From positions 1-64,000 of the forward strand of contig NZ_JAPYKH010000002.1 in NCBI RefSeq assembly GCF_029623345.1: 64,000 nt of DNA, given 5' to 3'. The notes under the pieces are model-generated. The model did no database searches. It worked only from the letters and a program-made list of their open reading frames with translations, and was not told the DNA's origin. The translations under genes and the position numbers were made by a program. Numbering within the stretch: the stretch's first letter is position 1; the number at the start of each line of letters is the position of its first letter. Positions 9,019 through 16,665 of this stretch are shown here, one piece after another. Source of the DNA: Sphingomonas phyllosphaerae. GTDB taxonomy: Bacteria; Pseudomonadota; Alphaproteobacteria; Sphingomonadales; Sphingomonadaceae.

Positions 9019-10116
9019 ATGCACGTCGGTTTGATCCTGAAGGTTTCCAAGTTCTGCAATCTTCGCTGCACCTACTGCTGCGAGATGGACGACCTCGGCG
9101 ATCGACGCCGCATGTCGCTGAATCAGATCGAAACCGTCCTCTGCTCGGTCCGCACCTTTCTGGAAGCCTACGGCTCCGGCGACGACAGCGTCAGCCTCTA
9201 CTGGCACGGCGGAGAGCCTCTCGTGCAGCCTGTATCCTACTGGAGCGCCATCCGCGAAGCGCAGGAGGGATGCCTCGGCGAGGATCTCTGTCGACGCACG
9301 TCGAACGCCCTGCAGTCGAACCTTACGCTGGTGAAGCCGGCGCACCTGCCGCTGCTGTCCTGGATGCGCATCGGCTTCTCGTATGACGTGGTGAACGACC
9401 TTCGAGTGGACATGAAGGGTCGGCCCAGCGCCGACCAGGTGGTGCGGAAAGTCGACTGGCTCACGTCGGTCGGCGTGCCGCTCGCGGGTATAGTTGTCGT
9501 GTCCAAAGCGAACGCGACGCGGCACGAGGAAGTGGCGGACTTCTATCTCGCGCGTCGGCTCCCCTTCCGCTTCATCCTGCTCGACGAGGCGCTCGAGCAC
9601 CGCGGGGAGGTTCAGGTGCTGCGCGTCGGCCTGCCGGAGTACGTGCGCTTCGCGGAGGCGTTGTGGAGCTTGCCACGCGTCAGGCAGGCGATCGCCGGCG
9701 GGCTGCGGATCGATCCGCTGAGCGAGGTTCTCTCGCTCCTCAAGGACGACGATCACGGCTCCGGGCCGCCAGACACCGCAGCACTGGGGGGACGCGAGCA
9801 CCTGCTGGAGGTGGACACCGACGGCAGCGTCTACTCCACGGCCGACTACCCTTATCGTGGATCGTACGGATCCATCTTCGAGCAACCGTTGGAGCAGCTG
9901 CTGCTCTCCGACGCCCGAAGGAGGCGCGTGGCCCGCTCGCGCGATCGTCTCGATCGCGTCTGCGCGTCCTGCCGCTTCCTGGGACGAGGCTGCAGCGGCG
10001 CCCGGGTCTCCCACGCGACCGAGCCGGTCTACGCCGAATACGTTTCGGCGGGCGGCTGCGAGTTGTCGCTGGTCGCCGACGTCATTTCGCCGCCGAAGGC
10101 GAGCCGCGCGGCATGA
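9019..10116 (+). CDS. Radical SAM/SPASM-like peptide maturase 2
   Basis: 365 residues, clearly a paralog of the preceding enzyme with the same opening (LKVSKFCNLRCTYCCE; Cys13, Cys17, Cys20) and YWHGGEPLV. The C-terminal Cys set is reduced: Cys315, Cys318, Cys325 and Cys347 (CASCRFLGRGC...C), while the fourth Cys of the paralog is absent (VSHA in its place). It may therefore carry one fewer auxiliary cluster or ligate it differently. Two tandem paralogous radical SAM enzymes suggest two sites, or two peptides, being modified. Its stop overlaps the next start by 4 bp (ATGA), so translation is probably coupled. Confidence 0.85.
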   Translation: MHVGLILKVSKFCNLRCTYCCEMDDLGDRRRMSLNQIETVLCSVRTFLEAYGSGDDSVSLYWHGGEPLVQPVSYWSAIREAQEGCLGEDLCRRTSNALQSNLTLVKPAHLPLLSWMRIGFSYDVVNDLRVDMKGRPSADQVVRKVDWLTSVGVPLAGIVVVSKANATRHEEVADFYLARRLPFRFILLDEALEHRGEVQVLRVGLPEYVRFAEALWSLPRVRQAIAGGLRIDPLSEVLSLLKDDDHGSGPPDTAALGGREHLLEVDTDGSVYSTADYPYRGSYGSIFEQPLEQLLLSDARRRRVARSRDRLDRVCASCRFLGRGCSGARVSHATEPVYAEYVSAGGCELSLVADVISPPKASRAA

Positions 10117-11204
10117 CCCTGAACGCGACGAGGGGGCTCGCCCGGCTGCTCCACGATGCTCCCGCGAGCCTCCGCGGGGACGCCCTTTTCAAGGATAGCT
10201 CCGGCACGCGTGCAAACAGCGACGCCGGCCGTCTGGTGCATCCATCCGATCCCTCCTTCTGCGACGCCGTCGAGGATGGCGTCCGTCCCGTGGTCGTACT
10301 GCTCTGCGACCGCCTGTGCTGCGTGACGTATTCGAGCTGCGAGGGGCACCTGGACGGCCACGACATCACTCCGGCGCACGTCGGCATCGTCGCTGCCGAC
10401 GACGAGCGTCGTGCAGCGCTGCTCGGTCGCTTGCAGCAGCTGATCGCAGGCATCAGCGGCGACGCCGTGCCGCGCCTGATCGTGGGAAGCATCGAGGACG
10501 ACCGCGGTACCGTTGGCTGCGTCGACATGGTGTTCCACGGCACGGGCGTGAGCGGGCCGCGATACCTCAAGGGAGTTCGGACCGCGCTCGATGAGATAGT
10601 GCGCAGGCTGTGCCGCCTCCCGACTACCGGCTCCGTTCTTCCGATGCCGGAGTTCCTTGGCGGCCGACCGCCTCCCGAACTGGCGAGCGCGCCCTATCCG
10701 TGGCTGTGTCTGGCAGGTTTGTTCGACCGGGAAACTATGGCGATCGTGGCAGGCGAAGGGGCGTTGCTGCCGCGGAGCCGCGGCGAGCGCCGCGGCTACA
10801 GTCTGGGTGCGGCAGGCGTGACGCATGGCTCGCTCTTCCGCGCCTTCGACGGGCCCATGCGCTCCGTCGTGTCCCGGATTGTGGGCCGGTCGGGCATCCG
10901 GCTCGATGCCTTGGAGTTCCACGACATGGTCGCAGCCGACTTCGTCTCCGTCCATACCGACCAGCCCAACAGCGACAGAGTCCGCATGTGGCGCCTTGTT
11001 GTCTATCTGGATGACGTGCCGCCCGAAGTCGGTGGGGCTCACGTCGTGCTCGAGGCCGTCGGCGGCCGCTATCTGATCAGGGCTGCGGTCCAGCCCACCG
11101 CCGGCGACGCCCTGCTCTTCGAGATGACGCCATCGTCCTTTCATGCCGTCACGCCGCTGAGCGGCGGCATGCGGAGGACGCTCGTGGCGACGTACGGCTC
11201 ATGA
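10113..11204 (+). CDS. 2-oxoglutarate/Fe(II) oxygenase with extra N-terminal domain
   Basis: 363 residues from the ATG at 10113. The C-terminal ~130 residues are a double-stranded beta-helix oxygenase of the prolyl-hydroxylase type: VHTDQPNSD gives His281 and Asp283, SSFHAVTPL gives His344, and GGMRRTL supplies the 2OG-binding Arg (354 or 355). The N-terminal half (about residues 50-200) is a separate domain with CVTYSSCEGHLDGHD, which I do not recognise and which may bind the peptide. Context predicts hydroxylation of the modified peptide. It overlaps its neighbours by 4 bp on both sides. Confidence 0.75.
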   Translation: MTLNATRGLARLLHDAPASLRGDALFKDSSGTRANSDAGRLVHPSDPSFCDAVEDGVRPVVVLLCDRLCCVTYSSCEGHLDGHDITPAHVGIVAADDERRAALLGRLQQLIAGISGDAVPRLIVGSIEDDRGTVGCVDMVFHGTGVSGPRYLKGVRTALDEIVRRLCRLPTTGSVLPMPEFLGGRPPPELASAPYPWLCLAGLFDRETMAIVAGEGALLPRSRGERRGYSLGAAGVTHGSLFRAFDGPMRSVVSRIVGRSGIRLDALEFHDMVAADFVSVHTDQPNSDRVRMWRLVVYLDDVPPEVGGAHVVLEAVGGRYLIRAAVQPTAGDALLFEMTPSSFHAVTPLSGGMRRTLVATYGS

Positions 11205-12286
11205 CGGGCGCAGCCGCGTCGCTGTCGACCGCGTGCGGGTCGCCCGACCCTCACGCGCTCTCCATTCTGACGGCCGTCGCGGCGCGGCAGAACCGCGCCG
11301 CGGTCGCGCTTGCGCTCGAGCGGAATGCCGCGGCGCCGCGGCGTGGCGAGGGTGGTCGCGAGGCGCTGGAACGTTGGCTCGCAACGGATGCGAACTGGTT
11401 AGTCGACTGGGATCCCGCACTCGGGCCGTTCCTCGCCGATCCCGCCGGCGCGGACGTGGATGACTGGATAGGCCTGCTTATCCATCTCTCCTTGGTCGAT
11501 CCGACGTCCACCTGGAGCGCTGGCACCGCGCGGCGTTCATGCTTCCGCGCGGGGCACCGGATGGTCCGCGGCGCCGATGCCCTGCGGTGGGAGGACGGCG
11601 AACTCGTCGCCTCCGTCGAGAGAAGCTGGCGCAGCTGCGGTGATCTACCCGAGGGAATTTGGCTGAGCTGGCGCGAGGCGTCGGTCGACGTGATCGATCC
11701 GCATTGCTGGAGCGACGTCGTTGGGGAAGCCCGATCCACCGGCGGCCCGGCAGACGAGCGCGCTCACGCGTTGGCGGCGGCGCTGCAGGTTCTCGAAATC
11801 GATGAAGGTTTTTCGAGATGGGTGCGGGACGTCCTGCGGATCGTGGTGCCCCTTCCGTCTGTTAAGGGAGCGACAATGTCGTCGAGCGACGTGCGACATC
11901 CGTCCGTCGTCCGCATGACGGTGGACGACGATCCGGCCACCACCGCCGAGCTGCTCGTACACGAGTGCGCTCACATCGTCCTGGCGCTGGCCGAGCGTGA
12001 GGAGCCGCTCGTCGTCGGAGACGACGCGAGACTGTACTACTCGCCCTTCCGCAGAACCGGACGCCCGCTTCGGTCCATCCTACTCGGCTATCACGCCTTC
12101 GCGAACGTCGCCGGGCTGTACGGAAGCCTTGCCCGTCGGGGGTTCCGTCCGGTTGCGATGACGAGGAGGCGCGACGCCGTGCTGGAGCAGCTCGCTCCCC
12201 TCGAGGCGATACTAGATGGTGCGGCCGATCTCACGGACATGGCCCGCGGGATCTATCGGCAAGCGAGGTCGCAGACACTTTCCTGA
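11201..12286 (+). CDS. HExxH-motif putative peptide beta-hydroxylase
   Basis: 361 residues. The key feature is LLVHECAHIVLAL, with His254, Glu255 and His258 forming HExxH, followed by a conserved-looking GYHAFANVAGLYG. In radical SAM RiPP clusters, HExxH proteins of this layout (mod_HExxH type) are described as 2-oxoglutarate-dependent peptide beta-hydroxylases rather than proteases; I am applying that family knowledge from memory. The long N-terminal half (1-230) has no motif I recognise. It is translationally coupled to the classical 2OG oxygenase upstream (4-bp overlap), so the pathway has two different oxygenase types. Confidence 0.75.
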   Translation: MTGAAASLSTACGSPDPHALSILTAVAARQNRAAVALALERNAAAPRRGEGGREALERWLATDANWLVDWDPALGPFLADPAGADVDDWIGLLIHLSLVDPTSTWSAGTARRSCFRAGHRMVRGADALRWEDGELVASVERSWRSCGDLPEGIWLSWREASVDVIDPHCWSDVVGEARSTGGPADERAHALAAALQVLEIDEGFSRWVRDVLRIVVPLPSVKGATMSSSDVRHPSVVRMTVDDDPATTAELLVHECAHIVLALAEREEPLVVGDDARLYYSPFRRTGRPLRSILLGYHAFANVAGLYGSLARRGFRPVAMTRRRDAVLEQLAPLEAILDGAADLTDMARGIYRQARSQTLS

Positions 12287-12308
12287 GCAAGTCCGAAGGA
12301 GAAGCACT

Positions 12309-12713
12309 TTGTCTATTATCATGACCGGGACGACGAAGGATCAAGAGGCCGGCAAAGGTGTCGTCTTCTCGCCCGACCTCGACCCGACCCTCTCGATTGA
12401 AATACCCCAGGAGCTGATCGCCTCGTCGAGGAGTCTCCCAAGCGGGGGCAGTGGCACGCGCGGCGATCGCGTCGCCATAGCATTGGATCTACCGGACACA
12501 CCGGAGACGAAGGTCCTGCTGGCGTGGGCGGCGGCGATGGAGACGGCCTTGCACACGCTTGCGAGCAGAACGAGGACCGCCGCTGCCGCCGATCCGACCG
12601 AGCGGGCGAGCAGCGCATGCCTCAAGTGCATTCATCGCTGCGAGAAAATCGTGGTACCGGAGGACGATCGTCTCGCCGGTGTCATCTGCATGCTGAATTG
12701 CCCCTGCGATTGA
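12309..12713 (+). CDS. Small protein with six C-terminal cysteines, last gene of the RiPP-like operon
   Basis: 134 residues from a TTG start at 12309. AAGGAG lies 7 bases upstream of the TTG but 19 bases from the next in-frame ATG (12321), so TTG is preferred. The body is acidic and Ala-rich. The last 31 residues contain six Cys: 104, 107, 111, 127, 131 and 133, in the pattern CxxCxxxC...CxxxCxC, ending PCD. It is either a second precursor with a Cys-rich core or an Fe-S-binding partner of the radical SAM enzymes. No homolog is recognised. It starts 22 bp after the HExxH gene. Confidence 0.6.
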   Translation: MSIIMTGTTKDQEAGKGVVFSPDLDPTLSIEIPQELIASSRSLPSGGSGTRGDRVAIALDLPDTPETKVLLAWAAAMETALHTLASRTRTAAAADPTERASSACLKCIHRCEKIVVPEDDRLAGVICMLNCPCD

Positions 12714-12797
12714 CGGTCTCGCAGGCTCTCGTTTTGGGCCGGCCCATCTCCGGCGGGTTCGTCGAGCGCACATCGTTCGCGCACGAACCGGCGCAGT

Positions 12798-13629
12798 GGC
12801 TCTGTCAAAGCTAATGCACCTGCGCAGGTGATCGGGGTAGGGCGAGGCATGCCCCGCCAGCGCAAGCCAGCCTCGCCGTTCCGCTACTTCAACTCCTCGC
12901 CGGAGGTGATCCGGCTGGTGGTGCTGATGTACGTGCGCTTTCCGCTGTCCCTGCGGAACGTGGAAGACCTGCTGTTCGAGCGTGGGATCGACATCTGCCA
13001 TGAGACGGTGAGGCTGTGGTGGAACAGGTTCGGTCCGCTGTTCGCGGGTGAGGTGCGGCGCCAGCGGGTGAGCAGAATGCGCGGCTTTCGCCATTGGCGC
13101 TGGCACCTGGACGAGATGTACGTGAAGCTGAACGGCGAGATGGTCTACCTGTGGCGCGCGGTGGATCACGAGGGCGAGATCCTCGAGAGCTACGTCACCA
13201 AGACCCGCGACAAGAAGGCAGCGCTCGCCTTCATGAAGAAAGCGCTCAAGCGCCACGGCTCGCCCGAGGCGATCACCACCGACGGTCTGCGCTCCTATGG
13301 CGCTGCTCTGACCGAGCTCGGCGCCCGCGAGAAGCAGGAGGTGGAACGCTGGGCGAACAACCGGGTAGAGAACTCGCACCTGCCGTTTAGGCGACGAGAA
13401 CGGGCGATGCTACGGTTCCGCCAGATGCGCACCTTACAGAAGTTCGCCTCGGTTCACGCCAACGTCCACAACCACTTCAACCACGAACGCCATCTCGTCG
13501 ATCGCCAGACCTACAAGCAGCGCCGCTCTGCGGCGCTGGCTCAGTGGCAGGCGCTCGCCAGCTGATCCGACGCGAGCCGGGGGCGAGGTGCATCGTGTAG
13601 AGACGAGTTCGCGTTAGACTGACAGCACC
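12798..13629 (+). mobile_element. IS6-family insertion sequence, copy A
   Basis: 832 bp bounded by imperfect inverted repeats: left GGCTCTGTCAAAGCTAATGC, right end reading (reverse complement) GGTGCTGTCAGTCTAACGCG. One intact transposase gene. The 8-bp flanks (GGCGCAGT and CTCAGGCC) are not duplicated, which suggests that one side was deleted or rearranged. It sits 84 bp after the RiPP-like operon and may mark its edge. Confidence 0.9.
12849..13565 (+). CDS. IS6-family transposase, copy A
   Basis: 238 residues starting MPRQRKPASPF. A helix-turn-helix/zinc-finger-like N-terminus is followed by the DDE catalytic core: Asp88 (HLDEMYVKLNG), Asp145 (ITTDGLRSYG) and Glu174 (RVENSHLPF). It is full length and looks functional. 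It is nearly identical to the copies at 19275 and 42855. It performs replicative (cointegrate-forming) transposition, as IS6/IS26-type enzymes do. Confidence 0.95.
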   Translation: MPRQRKPASPFRYFNSSPEVIRLVVLMYVRFPLSLRNVEDLLFERGIDICHETVRLWWNRFGPLFAGEVRRQRVSRMRGFRHWRWHLDEMYVKLNGEMVYLWRAVDHEGEILESYVTKTRDKKAALAFMKKALKRHGSPEAITTDGLRSYGAALTELGAREKQEVERWANNRVENSHLPFRRRERAMLRFRQMRTLQKFASVHANVHNHFNHERHLVDRQTYKQRRSAALAQWQALAS

Positions 13630-14103
13630 CTCAGGCCTGTCGCGGCATCTTCATCGCGCCGGAGTCCACTTACGTCGCGAAGGGTTTGTTAGAAGGACGG
13701 AGTTACCGTCGTGCAGTTCGCTGGGTGTCGCTGACGTTTTGCCTGGTGCGGTCGCGATCGCTTGATTGTACCTAGAGCTCAGTGAGGTGTGGCAATGGGT
13801 AGAGGTAAAGGCGTCATTGGCTCACAGCCGAACCGCTACCTTCTATGCGTGAGCTTCTTTAGACGCTCATCCCAGCGTCGTTTGCCGGTGCGCCACCAAA
13901 GCGTCTCTGGACCACCACGTGGCACTTGGACCCGCAGATGAACGAATGTCTGAAACTGAGTAGCGCGGCAGGGCCTCTGAGTGACCGTTTATGGGTCTAG
14001 CCGCGACCGGGGACAGGCCCCCTTTCGCTCAAACACGGTCGGCGAGGCGACTTGTCGAAGTTGGATTGGTCTGTGAGGGAGGCGCGTTGCGGCGATCGGC
14101 GCG
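13630..14103. other. Intergenic, no gene; contains 60-bp repeat copy 3
   Basis: 474 bp between IS6 copy A and the membrane-protein gene. Only the repeat at 13938-13997 is recognised. Base composition is somewhat less GC-rich than the coding regions. Confidence 0.5.
13938..13997 (+). repeat. 60-bp bipartite repeat, copy 3
   Basis: ATGAAC, a diverged first unit GAATGTCTGAAACTGAG, an 18-bp middle, a second unit GAGTGACCGTTTATGGG and TC. The register is identical to the other copies. Confidence 0.7.
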
Positions 14104-14706
14104 TCAAAGGTTCTGAACGAACCACACGACAAATCCCGCTACGCCGAGGAGGGCAAGCGCGAGCAACGCCCGCACCAACGGTGGATCCTCGCAGGCCACC
14201 TCCAACGGCCAAGGCAGCGTCAACGCACGCAACGGCGCGACGAAGGCCGCGATCGCGCCCAAGACTCGAATCCAGTCGAGTGTTACCCAGCGCCGCGCCA
14301 TCGCGACCGACTCCGCATCGGTGATGCTGTCCTTCGGCGAGCCGATCCCGTGATAGTAAAGCGCTGCGTTCATTGGCCAGAAGGCAACCACAGTCAGGAT
14401 CAGCAGCAACAAGATGCCGATTGACGGTAGGCAGAGCAGCCAGCGGAAATGCCACGGTGTTCGCCACCCCGCGACCAGCGCGCCGAACCCTGCCAGCAGC
14501 ATCGAAGCCGGTAGAGGGATGAAGAAGACGCCGGTATCGACCGGCCACGCCTTCCCATAGGGCATCAAAGCGAGCGACGCGGGTGGATGCGCGCTCCATG
14601 CGCCGGCCAGCACAACGAGATCGAACAGCTTGGCGCCGAGCAACGGGCCACCAGCCAGGACGGCCAGCCAGAGGAACGCTCGCGTTATGCCCTGCCTGTT
14701 TGCCAC
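14104..14706 (-). CDS. Integral membrane protein, DUF1772/anthrone-oxygenase-like
   Basis: 200 residues from a GTG at 14706. Four to five hydrophobic segments are visible (about 10-35, 60-80, 90-110, 145-165, 180-197). The segment FWPMNAALYYHG and, about 25 residues later, RRWVTLDWIRVLGA fits the DUF1772 pattern of a Pro-x-Asn loop and a following WxxLxWxR helix. Function is uncertain; distant fungal relatives are anthrone oxygenases. It is a single gene between two 60-bp repeats. Confidence 0.5.
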   Translation of the reverse strand: MANRQGITRAFLWLAVLAGGPLLGAKLFDLVVLAGAWSAHPPASLALMPYGKAWPVDTGVFFIPLPASMLLAGFGALVAGWRTPWHFRWLLCLPSIGILLLLILTVVAFWPMNAALYYHGIGSPKDSITDAESVAMARRWVTLDWIRVLGAIAAFVAPLRALTLPWPLEVACEDPPLVRALLALALLGVAGFVVWFVQNL

Positions 14707-15121
14707 AATGCCCCGCCCCCGTTGGTCGGCTCATGATTCCGCACCGTCGGCGCAATGGCAATGCGCACCGATCTCCCAATAGGTTTAGCCTGCCAGAGAG
14801 CTGCGCGGGACGGTCGGATGTCTCTGGGACCGACATGAACAAGTGACCGGAGTTGTGCGGCCGGCAGGTCGGCCTGAATGACCAGTTCTGGGTCCTCGGA
14901 TCGAGGGGAAGGGGGCCGCAAACCGCCCAGAAGCGGATGACGCGGCGGAGATTCTTTCCGCCGCGATGCATCTGCGCTTCCCGTAAACGCCGCCACGCCC
15001 GGCTCGTGTACCCACGCGCTACCCGCTTGCGACGGTCGCTCAGGCCCGCTTTCAAACGTGTCTTGTGCGAGGCGGCAGGGCTAAGGCAGCCGTTGTCGTC
15101 GGAAGGTAGGGGGAGCGTCAG
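14707..15121. other. Intergenic, repeat copy 4 and a GC-rich hairpin
   Basis: Holds the 60-bp repeat at 14835-14894 and a hairpin around 14942-14964 with arms GCGGCGGA and TCCGCCGC. No supported gene until the small CDS at 15122. Confidence 0.5.
14835..14894 (+). repeat. 60-bp bipartite repeat, copy 4
   Basis: ATGAAC, first unit AAGTGACCGGAGTTGTG, 18-bp middle, second unit GAATGACCAGTTCTGGG, TC. A TTTAGCCTGCCAGAG segment lies about 50 bp upstream, resembling the CTAxCCTGCCA module found before copies 6 and 7. Confidence 0.75.
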
Positions 15122-15274
15122 GTGAAGAACGGCATGTGCTGCTTCTGTTCAACCGCGGTGATCGAGAGCGGCTTCGACCCATGCACTCTGATGATTGCGG
15201 TCAATGGCGACACTAGTCAGGCTTGGCTCTGCCATGCTGCGTGCTTCCGAGAACGGCTAGGCGATTTGCCCTAA
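15122..15274 (+). CDS. Small Cys-rich protein
   Basis: 50 residues from a GTG at 15122 with GGGGGAG 6-7 bases upstream; an internal ATG at 15134 is possible. The sequence begins VKNGMCCFCSTAVIESGFDPC and continues with ...AWLCHAACFRERL, giving CCxC...C...C..H..C, a likely small zinc-binding fold. It is short and recalls small bacterial proteins of the form 'CCFCGxxI...DPC...WxCHxxCF'. Function unknown. Confidence 0.55.
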   Translation: MKNGMCCFCSTAVIESGFDPCTLMIAVNGDTSQAWLCHAACFRERLGDLP

Positions 15275-15569
15275 GCCGATGAACTGTTCGAGGATGATGG
15301 GGCGTAGGCAAGCAGGAGCCCCTTGAACAACCGGGCACCGCGCCGGAAAATGACGTCCGCCACGGTCATCCGGTGGGAAGCTCCGCTGACGCCTAATCTC
15401 GACCAATCCACCCGTGGCGCCAGCCGTTCGGCCGGCGCCCAGCTGCGGCTTTATACCGCAAAGGTTGAGCGCTTGGCTCACCCGTTCACCACGCATGTTG
15501 CGGACGTAGAAAGCGTGCGTAATGTGGCGGGCTTCCACCATCCGTTGCAGGTGACAGATGCTCCCGATT

Positions 15570-15708
15570 CACCTCGTTGACAGGCAGACCTACAAGCAGC
15601 GCCGCTCTGCGGCGCTGGCTCAGTGGCAGGCGCTCGCCAGCTAACCCGTCGCCTACGAAGCCGGAGGTGCATCGTGTAGAGACGAGTTCGCATTAGACTG
15701 ACAGCACC
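15570..15708 (+). mobile_element. 3' remnant of an IS6 element
   Basis: This 139-bp stretch matches the last 22 codons of the IS6 transposase (LVDRQTYKQRRSAALAQWQ...) plus the right terminal repeat ending GACTGACAGCACC. The rest of the element is missing. It has the same orientation as copies A, B and C. The 8 bases after its right end (CAGCTGGG) match 7 of 8 of those before copy B (CAGCTAGG). Confidence 0.85.
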
Positions 15709-15718
15709 CAGCTGGGGC

Positions 15719-15844
15719 ATGAGGCTCCGCGAGAAGATTGGCTTCAAGCGTGCTGCGGTCGCCGTAGCCCGCAAGCTCGCGGTCATCATGCACGCGATGC
15801 TGCGCTCCGGAGAACTGTTCACCAGGACAACCGCTACCGCCTGA
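15719..15844 (+). pseudogene. C-terminal fragment of an IS110-family transposase
   Basis: 41 codons reading MRLREKIGFKRAAVAVARK, then LAVIMHAMLRSGELF, ending at a TGA at 15842-15844. The RKLAVIMHAML segment is the usual C-terminal helix of IS110/IS1111 transposases. Everything upstream has been replaced by the IS6 remnant, whose end is 10 bp away, so this is a truncated relic. Confidence 0.6.
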
Positions 15845-16182
15845 TCCAAGAGCTCGCCAGCGCCTATGGCGTGACGAGGCGTCCCTGCCGGGACGTAGGC
15901 TGGTCCATTCCGCTTCGGCCGTTGCACCGCGAACCCGGTTCGATGCGTGCGGAACGAACATTGGTAGGGCCATCCCGCGAAGCCCCATGATGCGGCGGCT
16001 CATGTCGACCGCGAAGACGACCGTGCCCCGGCAAATGACGTCCCCACACAAAGGCGCTTGCAAACCCCGCTATTAGACGACGGCCGGATCCGAGAAGCGG
16101 GGAGGGTCGTCTGAGTGACCGATTGTGGGTCTTCGGCAGGAGAGGGCGGGGGCGGCAAGCGCCCACAAGCAGCCGTACGCGC
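15845..16182. other. Intergenic, degenerate repeat copy only
   Basis: 338 bp of IS-scarred sequence. The only recognisable item is the degenerate 60-bp repeat at 16072-16131. No supported coding sequence. Confidence 0.45.
16072..16131 (+). repeat. 60-bp bipartite repeat, degenerate copy 5
   Basis: The second unit is clear (GAGTGACCGATTGTGGG at 16113-16129, then TC). The first unit at 16078-16094 keeps only the central CCGGA in the correct register. The 18-bp spacing is preserved. Confidence 0.55.
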
Positions 16183-16482
16183 CTATAATCCTCCGCGCCA
16201 CACGATGGCCCAAAGCATCATCATCCATCCCACAAGCGCGATATACGGGAGCGCTGCGACGCCACGAGCGAACCGAGAGATGGGAAGTAGATAAACTCCG
16301 ACAACACCGACCAGCAGGGTCATCACCAACGCTATGACGTCGGTGAGAGTGTTCCATCTAAACCAATGGTCCGCGCCCCAAAGATAGCTCGTCATGAATA
16401 AGGGCGTACTGCCGACGAGTAGCGGCCCGACAACAACCATATGTTTCAGAGGTTCGGTGCGTTGGCGAATGCGCGTGATCAT
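16183..16482 (-). CDS. Small membrane protein, unknown function
   Basis: 99 residues if started at the ATG at 16482 (MITRIRQRTEPLKHM); longer in-frame starts exist up to 16605, but that extension is low-complexity and overlaps a hairpin repeat. Three hydrophobic segments are visible: MVVVGPLLVGSTPLFMTSYL, VIALVMTLLVGVVGVYLLP and GVAALPYIALVGWMMMLWAIV. No family is recognised. It is isolated between repeats. Confidence 0.55.
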   Translation of the reverse strand: MITRIRQRTEPLKHMVVVGPLLVGSTPLFMTSYLWGADHWFRWNTLTDVIALVMTLLVGVVGVYLLPISRFARGVAALPYIALVGWMMMLWAIVWRGGL

Positions 16483-16521
16483 TGTGCCGCGATGATCGCA
16501 TGGCCTACCCTCCATAGCAAC

Positions 16522-16546
16522 GTCCGCTAGCCTGCCAGTAGCGGAC
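16522..16546. repeat. Hairpin module with CTAGCCTGCCA core
   Basis: A perfect 8-bp inverted repeat GTCCGCTA / TAGCGGAC with a 9-base loop GCCTGCCAG. A related, less perfect hairpin follows at 16590-16613 (GTCCGCTA...TACCGGAC). Similar GTCYGCTxxCCTGCCA segments are at 17187, 17448, 18540 and 20865, and the last two lie 65-70 bp before a 60-bp repeat. Confidence 0.6.
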
Positions 16547-16665
16547 ATCGCGGCGGAGGGAGCCTCCGCCTCGGTCATCCGGCGAGAAGGTCCGCTACCG
16601 CCCATTACCGGACATTAGACCTGGCGCGTCCGCGCCCCAGAAACGTCTTTTCAGGCTTGGTCAGA

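Noticed and set aside
8713..10116. 467-residue version of the second radical SAM protein starting at 8713
   Set aside because: The extra N-terminus overlaps the first radical SAM gene out of frame; the ATG at 9019 places CNLRCTYC at residue 13 as in the paralog.
15257..15580. Overlapping 85-94-residue frames on both strands between the small Cys-rich gene and the IS6 remnant
   Set aside because: They lie opposite one another, lack start signals and include sequence that recurs near 16570 as an intergenic repeat.
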